A DNA stretch of 64,000 bases from an uncultured Lachnospiraceae bacterium (GCA_910579425.1 CAJTVL010000014.1:5657-69656), one strand, 5' to 3'; numbered from the stretch's first letter, positions 23,068 to 32,564 are shown. Program-made: numbers and translations. The notes: generated by a model not told the origin, from the sequence alone.

Positions 23068-25545
23068 ATGGACACAACGAAAATAGAGTTAAAGCAGGGC
23101 TGGCGTTTTCATTTGGGCGAGTGTGAAGAGGCGTGGTATAAGGGCTATGACGACAGGAGCTGGAGAAAGGTTATGATTCCCCATGACTGGTCCGTGGAAG
23201 CGCCTTTTTCGAAAGAATATTCCAGCGGAACAGGCTATCTGGCGGGGGGGATTGGGTGGTACCGGCTTCGGTTTTCTCTGCCGCAGGCTTATCAGGGGAA
23301 AAGGCTCAGGCTGACGTTTGACGGCGTGTACAAAAACAGCCAGGTCTGGTGCAACAGCTATTATCTGGGAAAGCGACCCAACGGATACACGGCTTTTTCC
23401 TATGATATTACGGATTTTGCAGCCTTTGGAGGGACGGAAAACGTAGTCTGTGTCAAGGCAGTCCACACGGATCTGGCGGATTCCCGCTGGTTTACCGGCA
23501 GCGGTATTACAAGGAAGGTATGGCTCACCGTGGAGGAGAGCGTGCATCCCGGGGAATATGGCTGCTGTTTCAGGACAAAAGAAATATCGGAGGGACAGAA
23601 AGGATGCCTGGCAGAAATCGAGGTGCTTCACGAGCCGGTAAATACGGGGGCGGAAGCAGTGCGGCTTCGAATCGAAACGGCTTTTGTGGAAGAGGACGGG
23701 AGTGTGGCTGCAAGGCTGAGCGGGGAGAGGGAGCTTCCCCCTGCAGGAGCAGACAAATATGAAACAGGAAAAAAGGCGTCGGGCGCACCAAATCAGTTGA
23801 CGCTTCGGGCAGCCATAGAGAATGCGAAGCTCTGGTCGCCGGAGAGCCCTTATTTATATAACATGCAAACCTGGTATCAGGTAAACGATGGAGAAAAATA
23901 TCTGGTACATGAGGAAAAGGTGGGAATCAGAACCATATCCTTCAGGCCGGAGGAAGGTTTTTTCCTGAACGGGACAGAGACCAAGCTGAGGGGCGTCTGT
24001 GTCCATCATGACGGCGGATGTCTTGGGGCGGCCATGAACAGCGAGGTATGGCAGCGCAGGCTTATGGAGCTGAAGGAGTGCGGATGCAATGCCATCCGGT
24101 GCAGTCACAATCCCCATATGCCGGAGCTTTATGCCCTCTGTGACGCCATGGGATTTCTCATGATGGATGAGGCTTTTGATGAATGGGAAAATCCGAAAAA
24201 CAAATGGTCGGTAGGGCATAATGTCTATCCGCCCAGGCATCAGGGATATTTTGAGGACTTTCCACAGTGGCATGAGAAGGACCTTCGGACCATGGTACGA
24301 AGGGACAGAAACCATCCCTGCGTTATTCTCTGGAGTATTGGAAATGAGATTGATTACCCCAATGACCCTTACTGCCACCCCATGTTTCAGACCATGACCG
24401 GGAATAATGATGCCAACAAGCCTGAGGCTGAGAGGCTCTACGATCCGAACAAGCCCAACATGGAGAGGCTTTCGGTGATTGCGGCACATTTGGCAGGGAT
24501 TGTGAGACAGGAGGACGAGAGCCGCCCGGTAACATTGGCGGCGGCGTTTCCGGAGCTGTCCTCGCAAATCGGTTTCTTTGACGCGCTGGATGTGGTGGGC
24601 TACAATTATAAGGAGCATTTGTATGAGGAGGATCACAGACGCTTTCCCTGCAAAACCTTTCTGGGAAGCGAGAACAGCCACAGCTATGAGGCCTGGCGGG
24701 CAGTAACGGACCATCCCTATATCTGCGGGCAGTTTTTGTGGACAGGGATTGATTATCTTGGGGAAGCCCATGGGTGGCCCGTACACGGTTCCCGGGCGGG
24801 TATATTGACTACCGCCGGATTCAGGAAACCGGAGTATTACAGGCGTAAGGCTTTCTGGCAGCAGGAGCTGACCATGCGTCTTGCCACCCGGCAGGAGGAC
24901 GGAAGGGAAGAAAGCTGGCTGCCTATGACGGAAAGCTGGAATTATCCGCAGGGCGCAGGCGTTATGATAAAGTGCTATGCAAATCCGCCCGAGGGCTCTT
25001 GTATTGTCTTAAAGTGTAACGAGAGAGAGACAGGACGGCAAAGCGAGTACAAATCAGACGGCGCTTATCTTTTCCATATGGAGTATGAGCCGGGAATTCT
25101 GGAAGCGGTATGCCTTGGAGCAGACGGAAATGTGCTTGGGACATGCAGTCTGAGAACCACCGGAAAAGCCGTGAAACTGGACTGTGAACTGTGGAGGGAG
25201 AGGGATCTCCTTACAGGGGAAGAGTGGGAAAAGAGCTCGGCGCAGGCAGGCTATTTGTACCAAATCCTTGTGAAACTTACAGATGAACAGGACAACGAGA
25301 CGGTATGGGATGATAGAGAGATAAAAGCGCAGGTTCAGGGAGCCGGAGAGCTCGCAGGAATGGATAACGGAAATCTGGCGGATGTGACTGCCTTCTCCTC
25401 CCAAATCAGAAAAACTTTTGCAGGGAAAATGGCGGTATATGTGCGCAGGACCGGGCCGGGAAGCATTCGGGTATTTCTGGAGCTGGCAGACGGCAAAGGA
25501 GAAGTGTGTTTCAGTCCTGTTTATGGGACGTCGATTTTGTTATAA
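23068..25545 (+). CDS. Glycoside hydrolase family 2 enzyme (beta-galactosidase-like)
   Basis: 825 residues without a signal peptide, thus cytoplasmic. The N-terminal sugar-binding sandwich begins near residue 40 (HDWSVEAPFSKEY). The TIM barrel has the acid/base in WSIGNEIDYP (Glu427) and the nucleophile in FLGSENSHSY (Glu535), plus 'RCSHNPHMPELYALCDAMGF' near 350. C-terminal sandwich domains complete the usual GH2 layout. Beta-galactosidase is the most frequent activity of this subgroup, and galK/galT lie 12 kb away, but beta-glucuronidase or mannosidase cannot be excluded. Its stop shares one base with the following nuclease gene. Confidence 0.9.
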   Translation: MDTTKIELKQGWRFHLGECEEAWYKGYDDRSWRKVMIPHDWSVEAPFSKEYSSGTGYLAGGIGWYRLRFSLPQAYQGKRLRLTFDGVYKNSQVWCNSYYLGKRPNGYTAFSYDITDFAAFGGTENVVCVKAVHTDLADSRWFTGSGITRKVWLTVEESVHPGEYGCCFRTKEISEGQKGCLAEIEVLHEPVNTGAEAVRLRIETAFVEEDGSVAARLSGERELPPAGADKYETGKKASGAPNQLTLRAAIENAKLWSPESPYLYNMQTWYQVNDGEKYLVHEEKVGIRTISFRPEEGFFLNGTETKLRGVCVHHDGGCLGAAMNSEVWQRRLMELKECGCNAIRCSHNPHMPELYALCDAMGFLMMDEAFDEWENPKNKWSVGHNVYPPRHQGYFEDFPQWHEKDLRTMVRRDRNHPCVILWSIGNEIDYPNDPYCHPMFQTMTGNNDANKPEAERLYDPNKPNMERLSVIAAHLAGIVRQEDESRPVTLAAAFPELSSQIGFFDALDVVGYNYKEHLYEEDHRRFPCKTFLGSENSHSYEAWRAVTDHPYICGQFLWTGIDYLGEAHGWPVHGSRAGILTTAGFRKPEYYRRKAFWQQELTMRLATRQEDGREESWLPMTESWNYPQGAGVMIKCYANPPEGSCIVLKCNERETGRQSEYKSDGAYLFHMEYEPGILEAVCLGADGNVLGTCSLRTTGKAVKLDCELWRERDLLTGEEWEKSSAQAGYLYQILVKLTDEQDNETVWDDREIKAQVQGAGELAGMDNGNLADVTAFSSQIRKTFAGKMAVYVRRTGPGSIRVFLELADGKGEVCFSPVYGTSILL

Positions 25546-26015
25546 TGAAGATGAACAGACAGAGTATGATTGTTTTATGTATCGCCATCCTGCTGATAAT
25601 GGTTTTGCTGGTGTGGCTTTTTAGAAAATTTCTTTGGAGGGGCCGCAGAAGATCAGACCGTTTTGAAGATATGGAAGGCCATGAGTTTGAGTATTTCTGT
25701 GCGGAGCTGTTAGAGGAGAGAGGATTTACGGAGGTGGAAGTCACCAGAGGCAGCGGGGATTATGGAATCGACATTCTGGCAGAAAAGGAAGGCGTCACTT
25801 ATGCGATCCAGTGCAAATGCTATTCCGGGGCGGTGGGAGTCAAGGCCGTTCAGGAAGCCTATGCAGGGAGAGATTATTACGACCGGATGGTGGGAGCGGT
25901 GATGACGAACCAATACTTCACGGGGCCGGCGGTGGAAGCCGCCGGAAAATTGAAGATTTTGCTCTGGGACGGCGGATATATCGAGGGGATGATGGAGGAG
26001 AGAGACTGTCAGTAG
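25545..26015 (+). CDS. Membrane-anchored Mrr-like PD-(D/E)xK nuclease domain protein
   Basis: 156 residues. ATG 25545 overlaps the GH2 stop (TAATG). Residues 8-26 form one membrane helix, followed by basic residues, so the catalytic domain faces the cytoplasm. The Mrr-type domain shows 'FEYFCAELLEERGF', then 'GSGDYGIDILAEKEG' with the catalytic Asp, and 'AIQCKCYSG' with the QxK motif. Such anchored Mrr homologues occur in many Firmicutes; DNA cleavage activity is known for soluble Mrr, and the target here is unknown. The gene ends inside the shared terminator at 26000-26029. Confidence 0.8.
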   Translation: MKMNRQSMIVLCIAILLIMVLLVWLFRKFLWRGRRRSDRFEDMEGHEFEYFCAELLEERGFTEVEVTRGSGDYGIDILAEKEGVTYAIQCKCYSGAVGVKAVQEAYAGRDYYDRMVGAVMTNQYFTGPAVEAAGKLKILLWDGGYIEGMMEERDCQ

Positions 26016-26029
26016 GCTGACAGTCTCTC
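26000..26029. terminator. Bidirectional terminator inside two convergent gene ends
   Basis: GAGAGACTGTCAG (26000-26012), loop TAGG, CTGACAGTCTCTC (26017-26029): a perfect 13-base stem. The TAG in the loop region is the stop of the nuclease gene (26013-26015) and, read on the other strand, the stop of the DUF885 gene lies at 26009-26011. The stem thus belongs to both coding regions, which overlap by seven bases. Confidence 0.7.
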
Positions 26030-27832
26030 CTGAAGTCCCTGAAAATCAGAGGGGCCTGTTTCCAGGACAAACCGATGAAAACGGGGCAGGGAGAACTCTT
26101 CCCCCCATAGTTTAACGGCCTGCTCCCTCAGGGAGAGGAATTCCAGAAAGCCAAGATAGTATTTCAGGTAATTTACCGGCTCTTCCACAATGTACTGGTA
26201 GATGGAGGCGACGGTTTCCTGTCCCTCGATTCCCATTTTTTTCAGTATTGCCTGTACCTGGGCGAAGGTCGCACCCTCATAATGGATGGCGATGTCGAGA
26301 AGGCAGTAGAGGCAGAGCTGGAGGTTGCGGTTCAGGCGGCAGGCCTCATACCAGGAAGCTTCCAGCGGGGCGGTATCCTGTACCATCTCTCTGGCATAGT
26401 AATAGGACAGATTTTCTGCGTAGAGAGCCCAGCCTTCCGTATACCCGCCATAGTGCAGAAGATAGCGGATAGGGGAGGCGTTTTGTTCCTTTAAGTAAAG
26501 CTGGCTGAATACCGTTTGATAAAGGTGGCCCGGATAGCCCTCATGAGCCAGCGTGGTATATAAGGTAAGGGCATCAGGCATATTTTTGCGATTGATGTAG
26601 ATAATATTATTTTTCATATCGTCAACAGGCGGCGTCAGATAGTAAGCCGGGCTGCTGTAATTTTCCATAGAAGGGGACACGCTTTTGATGGTGCAGGACG
26701 GCACGAAGCGATCCTCCGATTGGGGAAAAGAAGGAAAATCTTCAGCGATGCGGCTCTGCAAATCGGCCAGCATCTCGTCCGCAGCGGTATAGGGGAAGGC
26801 CGGGGAGCCGTCCGGAGCCTTTGCGGCAAGGGCAGGATACTTTTGCAGCAAAACAACCAAGGAAGACAGATTTTGCTGAAAATCATCCCAGAGCAAGGCC
26901 TTAACCTCCGGAACGGTTCGGGAGGAGCCTGTGGAGGAGGCAAGGAGATACTCGTAGTATGACCGCCCCTGCGGGAAATAGCACAGACCCATAGAGTTGT
27001 TCCCGCTGCCTTTCAGAACGGTAAAGGCATCGGCAGTCTTTTCGTAGGCAGGGGCCATTACCGTGGTAAGGAGTCTGTCATTTTCGGAAATCCAGTGCTC
27101 TTTTTGGTCTGAAGTGATAGCGCCGTCTTTTTCCAGTGCGTCTAAACGCTCTTTAAAGGTGGTGTGCAGAAAGTGGCTGCCCTGGGAGAGGGACGTCTGA
27201 TCCATGATAAGGGAGCATGCATCTATGATTTTCTGGGCGGCGGTATCGGACATAAAGAGTCCTTTCTCGGATTTTTCCTTTTCAAACTGAATAAGCCCGT
27301 CGAAATAGGTATCAGTCTGATCTAAAATATGAAGATAGTCCTCCACATCCTTCGGGGAGCGAAAGGTATAGTCCGCAAGGAGGATGGGCAGTGAGGAGTG
27401 CATCCCCTGGGAAGGGGAAAGGGGCTCGTCGTAATAGGAATAAGAAGCGCCCGAGAGGCGCAACGTAAAGTAACGGTTTAAGAGCTGCCAGGTGTAAGCG
27501 TCGCTTTCGCTCAGGCGTTTGGGCGATATTTGAGAAAGCCCGGACAGGACGGATTCAATAACCTCCTTGCCGTTGTCGGCACCCGCCTCATAGGAGGGCA
27601 GGCACACCTCCTGCGAAAACCCATAGTCCTGGGGATAAGCCAGCGTATAGTGCAGGCTTAGGGTGTTGCCGGAAAGCTCTGAATAAAATAATTCCTCTGC
27701 TATCCCCTGGAACCTGCGGCTGTCGTTCGTGAGAAAAAGCAGTGACAGGATAATCGTCAGGAAGCAAAAGAACAGGAGAGAAGAAAGAACTTTTTGTTTG
27801 CGGGTAAATTTTATTTTCACTGACAAGGCCAA
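26009..27832 (-). CDS. Membrane-anchored DUF885 metallopeptidase-like protein
   Basis: 607 residues. One N-terminal membrane helix (about 13-35) without a cleavage site suggests the body is outside the cell, held to the membrane. DUF885 proteins carry a zinc motif HExxxH-like; here it is LAHEGYPGHLYQ near residue 450, with EGWALYAE about 35 residues later providing the likely third ligand. The family is widely annotated as putative dipeptidase or lipoprotein without a firm substrate. It converges on the Mrr-like gene and is divergent from rpe. Confidence 0.85.
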   Translation of the reverse strand: MALSVKIKFTRKQKVLSSLLFFCFLTIILSLLFLTNDSRRFQGIAEELFYSELSGNTLSLHYTLAYPQDYGFSQEVCLPSYEAGADNGKEVIESVLSGLSQISPKRLSESDAYTWQLLNRYFTLRLSGASYSYYDEPLSPSQGMHSSLPILLADYTFRSPKDVEDYLHILDQTDTYFDGLIQFEKEKSEKGLFMSDTAAQKIIDACSLIMDQTSLSQGSHFLHTTFKERLDALEKDGAITSDQKEHWISENDRLLTTVMAPAYEKTADAFTVLKGSGNNSMGLCYFPQGRSYYEYLLASSTGSSRTVPEVKALLWDDFQQNLSSLVVLLQKYPALAAKAPDGSPAFPYTAADEMLADLQSRIAEDFPSFPQSEDRFVPSCTIKSVSPSMENYSSPAYYLTPPVDDMKNNIIYINRKNMPDALTLYTTLAHEGYPGHLYQTVFSQLYLKEQNASPIRYLLHYGGYTEGWALYAENLSYYYAREMVQDTAPLEASWYEACRLNRNLQLCLYCLLDIAIHYEGATFAQVQAILKKMGIEGQETVASIYQYIVEEPVNYLKYYLGFLEFLSLREQAVKLWGEEFSLPRFHRFVLETGPSDFQGLQERLSAY

Positions 27833-27852
27833 AACCTCGAAAGACTATTCGT

Positions 27853-27881
27853 TTGATTATATGAAGCACTTGTGATAAAAT
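27853..27881 (+). promoter_or_regulatory. Promoter of the rpe-map unit
   Basis: TTGATT (27853-27858) and TAAAAT (27876-27881) are 17 bases apart, 65 bases before the rpe start. Confidence 0.5.
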
Positions 27882-27946
27882 ATTACACAGATTGACTTGT
27901 ACCTGGGGGAAGACCTCGGGTTACGGAAAGTAAAAAGGTATTAAAA

Positions 27947-28636
27947 ATGTACATTTTAGCGCCATCTCTTCTTGCGGCAGATTTTAATATACTAGGACAG
28001 CAGATTGAGGAAACGGAGCGGGCCGGCGCAGCGTATCTTCATATAGATGTTATGGACGGTGCTTTTGTTCCAAGCATTTCTTTTGGAATGCCTCTGATTG
28101 CGTCGATCAGACAGACCAGCAGGCAGTTTTTTGATGTTCATTTGATGATTATGCATCCTGAGAAGCATATTGGGAAATTTGTGGAATGCGGTGCGGACGG
28201 CATTACCTTTCACTTAGAGGCGGCAGAGAATGTGGAAGAAATCATTGAAAGCATTCATTCCTGCGGGGCTCAGGCAGGCATCTCCATCAAACCCCAAACA
28301 CCCATAGAAGCAGTTTATCCTTACCTCACCAAAGTGGAGATGATTCTTGTTATGAGCGTGGAGCCCGGAGCGGGGGGACAGTCCTTTATGCCCCAGACTT
28401 ACCACAGGATCCGGAAGCTGCGGGATTATATTGACGAACATGATCTTCCTGTGAAAATCGAGGTGGACGGCGGCGTGGGCAAAAAAAATGTAAGAGAAAT
28501 CATAGATGCCGGCGCTGATATTTTTGTGGCGGGCTCCGCGGTATTTAAAAAGCGGAGTATCAGCAGCAATATTTCCCAATTTATGCAAGCATTTAAAGAA
28601 AAAGAAGGTAGAGCGAAAAATGGAAAAGATAGGTAG
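27947..28636 (+). CDS. rpe: Ribulose-phosphate 3-epimerase
   Basis: Interconverts ribulose-5-phosphate and xylulose-5-phosphate in the pentose phosphate pathway. 229 residues, a TIM barrel with MYILAPSLLAADF at the N-terminus, 'HIDVMDGAFVPSISFGMPLI' (metal-binding His and Asp) near residue 34, 'FDVHLMI' near 65, 'MSVEPGAGGQSFMP' near 140 and 'EVDGGVGKKNVREIIDAGAD' near 174. The last 17 bases overlap the map gene, so the two are coupled. It may be a divergent paralogue of a second rpe elsewhere. Confidence 0.92.
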   Translation: MYILAPSLLAADFNILGQQIEETERAGAAYLHIDVMDGAFVPSISFGMPLIASIRQTSRQFFDVHLMIMHPEKHIGKFVECGADGITFHLEAAENVEEIIESIHSCGAQAGISIKPQTPIEAVYPYLTKVEMILVMSVEPGAGGQSFMPQTYHRIRKLRDYIDEHDLPVKIEVDGGVGKKNVREIIDAGADIFVAGSAVFKKRSISSNISQFMQAFKEKEGRAKNGKDR

Positions 28637-29492
28637 AAACGCCCCCTGCTGGTGTGGCAGCGGCAAAAAATATAAAACCTGCCATATGGCGATGGATGAA
28701 AAAATCCATCGCTATGAGCTGGAAGGACACATGGTGCCGGACAGGAGCATGCTCAAGACAAAAGAGCAGATCGAAGGCATTCGGGAAAGCAGCAAAATAA
28801 ATATTGCCATACTGGATGCAGTGGGAGAAATGATAGGCGTCGGCGTAACCACCCAGCAGATTGACGATCTTGTCTATAAAATGGCCAAAGAGATGGGCGG
28901 TATTCCGGCGTCTCTGCACTACGACGGATATCCCAAAAGCGTGTGTATCTCCATCAACGAGGTGGTCTGCCACGGAATCCCGTCCGACGATGTGGTCCTG
29001 AAAGAGGGAGATATTGTAAATGTGGACGCAACCACCATATATAAAGGGTATTTTGCAGATTCCTCCAGGATGTATTGTATCGGAGAGGTCAGTGAAGAAA
29101 AGAAAAAGCTGGTAAGAGTGACTAAGGAATGTATGGAGAGAGGTCTTGCCATGGTAAAGCCCTGGGGCTTTATGGGAGATATGGGGCAGGCGGTTAACGA
29201 CCATGCCAGGGCAAACGGCTACAGCGTGGTGGTGGAAATCGGCGGACACGGCGTGGGGCTGGAATTTCATGAGGATCCTTTTGTAAGCTATGTCACCAAG
29301 GCAGGGACGGAAATGCTGCTGGTGCCCGGCATGGTGTTTACCATAGAGCCAATGGTGAATATGGGAACCAGTGAAGTTTATATTGATGAGGAAGACAACT
29401 GGACGGTTTACACCGCGGATGGGAAGCCCTCGGCGCAGTGGGAAATTACGGTAGCAGTGACGGAAGACGGCTGCGAGGTTCTCACGTGGTAA
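28620..29492 (+). CDS. map: Methionine aminopeptidase with N-terminal SEC-C zinc motif
   Basis: Removes the initiator methionine from nascent proteins. ATG 28620 opens with a SEC-C motif (GRNAPCWCGSGKKYKTCH, residues 5-22) that binds zinc and is thought to help contact the ribosome. The catalytic pita-bread domain follows, with metal ligands in 'VNVDATTIYKGYFADSSR' (two Asp), 'EIGGHGVGLEFHEDP' (His), 'FTIEPM' (Glu) and 'SAQWEITV' (Glu). 290 residues, as for the clostridial MetAP type with SEC-C. It overlaps rpe by 17 bases. Confidence 0.93.
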   Translation: MEKIGRNAPCWCGSGKKYKTCHMAMDEKIHRYELEGHMVPDRSMLKTKEQIEGIRESSKINIAILDAVGEMIGVGVTTQQIDDLVYKMAKEMGGIPASLHYDGYPKSVCISINEVVCHGIPSDDVVLKEGDIVNVDATTIYKGYFADSSRMYCIGEVSEEKKKLVRVTKECMERGLAMVKPWGFMGDMGQAVNDHARANGYSVVVEIGGHGVGLEFHEDPFVSYVTKAGTEMLLVPGMVFTIEPMVNMGTSEVYIDEEDNWTVYTADGKPSAQWEITVAVTEDGCEVLTW

Positions 29493-29600
29493 GACTGCGG
29501 GGGCAGGGACGGAAACTTTTGTGTGGCCGTTTCTTTGTTCAGAGGGTGTTTGAAAATCGCTTTTGCCGGATCTTTCGAATACGCTCTGGGAAAGGAGAAG

Positions 29601-31058
29601 ATGATGTATGATGTAGTGATTATCGGCGCGGGAGTAAGCGGCTGCGCCATTGCAAGAGAGCTTTCCCGCCTGGAGCTGAAAACAGCGGTTCTGGAGAGAG
29701 CCCTGGACGTATGTGAGGGAACCTCAAAAGCCAACAGCGGAATTGTGCATGCGGGCTACGATGCAGTCCCGGGTACGCTGAAGGCAAGGCTGAACGTGGC
29801 AGGAAGCCGAAAGATGGAGGCGCTCTCGAAGGAACTGGATTTTCCTTACAGGAGAAACGGCTCCCTGGTGCTTTGTTTTGATGAAAAGGATCTGCATAAG
29901 CTGACAGAGCTGCAGGAGAGAGGAAAGGCAAACGGTGTGGAGGGGCTTCGTATTTTGAACAGGCAGGAGCTTACGGAACTGGAACCCGGCGTGGGGGAAC
30001 AGGCCGTGGCGGCGCTTTATGCTCCTACAGGGGGGATTGTATGCCCCTTCGGGCTCACCATTGCTCTGGCGGAAAATGCGGCGGATAACGGGGTAGAATT
30101 TCGGTTCGGCCAGGAAGTAACGAATATTCTGAAAAAAGAAGAGGGATATTTGATCGAAACCCGGGAAAAAACCTATGAGGCCAGAGTAGTCATTAACGCG
30201 GCTGGAGTTTATGCAGACCGGATCCATAACCTTGTGAGCAGAACCTTTATGGAAATTACTCCCAGGAAGGGAGAATACCTGCTCTACGACAAGAAGGTTG
30301 GGAAAATGGTAAACAGTACCTTGTTCCAGCTTCCTACCGCCCTTGGAAAGGGAATCCTGGTAACGCCTACGGTACACGGAAATCTCCTGACCGGGCCGAC
30401 AGCTCAGGACATTCAGGATAAGGAAGGGACCGACACCTCCCGGGAAGGAATCGCTCAGGTGTCGGCGAAAGCCTCTCTCAGCGTAAAACAGATTCCGGGC
30501 AGAGAGGTGATCACCTCGTTCTCAGGCCTGCGCGCCCATATTACGGCGTGGGGGCAGCCGGAATGCGGAGAAAAGGGTAAGGCAGAGGAAGACTTTGTGA
30601 TTGGGGAAGCAGCGGACGCTCCCGGATTTATCGACGTTGCGGGAATGGAGTCGCCAGGGCTTTCCTGCGCACCGGCAACCGGGGAGTATGTGGCAGACAT
30701 CGTAAAAGGGCTGCTTGCCCCTAAAGAAAAAGAAAATTTTGTGAGTACCAGAAAAGGAATTCCCAATATGGCGCTGGCATCCGACGAGGAGAGGCACAGG
30801 CTGATCGAAGAAAATCCGGCTTACGGGAATGTGATCTGCCGCTGTGAAACGGTAACGGAAGGGGAAATTTTAGACGCCATACACAGAACCTTAGGGGCGG
30901 TTACGGTTGACGGCGTTAAGCGGCGCACGCGGGCAGGAATGGGAAGATGCCAGTCGGGCTTCTGCAATCCCAGGGTAGTGGAGCTTCTGGCAAGAGAGCT
31001 TAGAAAGGATGAGAGCGAAATTCGCAAGGCAGGAGAAAATTCCTGGTATTTATTATAG
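29601..31058 (+). CDS. GlpA-like FAD-dependent glycerol-3-phosphate dehydrogenase with BFD-type iron-sulfur domain
   Basis: 485 residues from ATG 29601, with AAAGGAG at 29591-29597 (ATG 29604 is equivalent). The N-terminus has the FAD motif 'VVIIGAGVSGCAIARELS'. A DAO-type oxidoreductase domain fills residues 1-370. The C-terminus has cysteines in VICRCETVTEG (about 412) and 'GRCQSGFC' (about 450), the BFD-like [2Fe-2S] arrangement. In clostridial gene clusters this type comes with a pyridine-nucleotide flavoprotein, DUF1667 and glpK, which is also the order here, so glycerol-3-phosphate oxidation is likely. Confidence 0.82.
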   Translation: MMYDVVIIGAGVSGCAIARELSRLELKTAVLERALDVCEGTSKANSGIVHAGYDAVPGTLKARLNVAGSRKMEALSKELDFPYRRNGSLVLCFDEKDLHKLTELQERGKANGVEGLRILNRQELTELEPGVGEQAVAALYAPTGGIVCPFGLTIALAENAADNGVEFRFGQEVTNILKKEEGYLIETREKTYEARVVINAAGVYADRIHNLVSRTFMEITPRKGEYLLYDKKVGKMVNSTLFQLPTALGKGILVTPTVHGNLLTGPTAQDIQDKEGTDTSREGIAQVSAKASLSVKQIPGREVITSFSGLRAHITAWGQPECGEKGKAEEDFVIGEAADAPGFIDVAGMESPGLSCAPATGEYVADIVKGLLAPKEKENFVSTRKGIPNMALASDEERHRLIEENPAYGNVICRCETVTEGEILDAIHRTLGAVTVDGVKRRTRAGMGRCQSGFCNPRVVELLARELRKDESEIRKAGENSWYLL

Positions 31059-31116
31059 CGTCGGGGATAAATTAAGGATGAGGATGCATCGGGAAGGCGC
31101 ACAGATGGGAGTGACG

Positions 31117-32532
31117 ATGAAAACAACAGATTTGATCATTGTAGGGGGTGGCCCTGCCGGGATGGCGGCAGCTCTTGCAGCGTACGAGAAGGGAATCAGA
31201 GATATTTTGATTCTGGAGCGTGACAGGGAACTGGGAGGAATCTTAAATCAGTGTATCCATAACGGGTTTGGGCTTCATACCTTTAAGGAGGAGCTGACCG
31301 GTCCGGAGTATGCCGCCCGTTATGTTGCCATGGTTTCGGAAAAGGGGATTCCCAGCCTGCCCAATACCATGGTAATTGATGTACAGGGAGGGACGCCCTG
31401 TAAGGTTACGGCAATGAACAGGCAGGAAGGGTTATTTCAAATAGAAGCAAAGGCGGTGGTCTTTGCCATGGGATGCCGGGAACGCTCAAGAGGGGCCATG
31501 AATATACCGGGGTTCCGCCCCGCAGGGATTTTTTCCGCAGGCACGGCTCAGAGGTATGTGAATATCGAGGGGAGAATGCCGGGAAAAGAAGTGGTAGTGC
31601 TTGGCTCCGGGGACATAGGATTGATTATGGCAAGGCGTATGACCCTTCAGGGGGCAAAGGTGAAAATGGTGGCGGAGATCATGCCTTATTCCGGAGGGCT
31701 TAAGAGAAATATCGTCCAGTGCCTGGACGATTTCGGTATCCCCTTAAAACTCAGCCATACGGTGACGGAAATCCACGGAAAAGAACGGGTGGAGGGGGTT
31801 ACGGTGGCAAAGGTGGATGAAAAGCTCGCGCCGATCCCGGGGACAGAGCAGTTTGTGTCTTGTGATACCCTGCTTTTGTCCTGCGGTCTGATTCCCGAAA
31901 ACGAATTAAGCCGGGCGGCAGGTGCGGAGATGGATGATGTGACCCAGGGACCGGTAGTCAATGCAAGACTGGAAACCACTGCAAAGGGGATTTTTGCCTG
32001 CGGAAACGTGCTTCATGTCCACGACCTGGTGGATAACGTTTCCATAGAGGCAGAGCAGGCAGGAAGCTTTGCCGCAGAATATATTTTGAATGGGGAGTGT
32101 GACTGGGGAGAAGCGCTCCGGCCCAAAATTCCGGCCAAAACCAGATCCACGCTGCCCGAGGGAAGGGATGCCTCAAGCCAGCTCATCTGCATCGGCTGTC
32201 CTGTGGGCTGTCTGATCACCGTGGAGAAGAAAGAGGACGGCTCACTTAAGATTACGGGAAATACCTGTAAGAAGGGAGAAGAGTACGCCCGCAATGAATT
32301 CACGGCTCCGGTCAGGACGGTGACCTCCATGATCACCGTGGAAAACGGAAAGGGAAAGGTGGTTCCGGTAAAAACCGAATCGGAAATTCCTAAAGGGAAA
32401 ATCGGGGAATGTATGGAAGAAATCCAAAAGGCCAGAGTCCCTGCGCCTGTCAGGGTAGGGGATGTACTGATTAGAAACGTGGCCGGAACCTCGGTTTCGG
32501 TCATCGCTACAGGAAACATGGACGCGGTATAA
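31117..32532 (+). CDS. Flavoprotein-DUF1667 fusion, electron-transfer part of the glycerol-3-phosphate system
   Basis: 471 residues. Residues 1-350 are a pyridine-nucleotide disulfide oxidoreductase-like FAD protein ('DLIIVGGGPAGMAAALAAYE', then 'EVVVLGSGDIGLIMARRM'). Residues about 370-471 are a complete DUF1667 domain, with 'CIGCPVGCLITVE' and 'TGNTCKKGEEYARNE' carrying four conserved cysteines that could hold an iron-sulfur cluster. These two parts are usually separate neighbouring genes in Firmicutes. ATG 31117 was chosen on family start; ATG 31105 is an alternative. It lies between glpA-like and glpK genes, consistent with electron transfer from glycerol-3-phosphate to NAD or the membrane. 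Confidence 0.82.
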   Translation: MKTTDLIIVGGGPAGMAAALAAYEKGIRDILILERDRELGGILNQCIHNGFGLHTFKEELTGPEYAARYVAMVSEKGIPSLPNTMVIDVQGGTPCKVTAMNRQEGLFQIEAKAVVFAMGCRERSRGAMNIPGFRPAGIFSAGTAQRYVNIEGRMPGKEVVVLGSGDIGLIMARRMTLQGAKVKMVAEIMPYSGGLKRNIVQCLDDFGIPLKLSHTVTEIHGKERVEGVTVAKVDEKLAPIPGTEQFVSCDTLLLSCGLIPENELSRAAGAEMDDVTQGPVVNARLETTAKGIFACGNVLHVHDLVDNVSIEAEQAGSFAAEYILNGECDWGEALRPKIPAKTRSTLPEGRDASSQLICIGCPVGCLITVEKKEDGSLKITGNTCKKGEEYARNEFTAPVRTVTSMITVENGKGKVVPVKTESEIPKGKIGECMEEIQKARVPAPVRVGDVLIRNVAGTSVSVIATGNMDAV

Positions 32533-32564
32533 ACGGGGCGGGAAAAGAACAGGGGGATTGCAAT

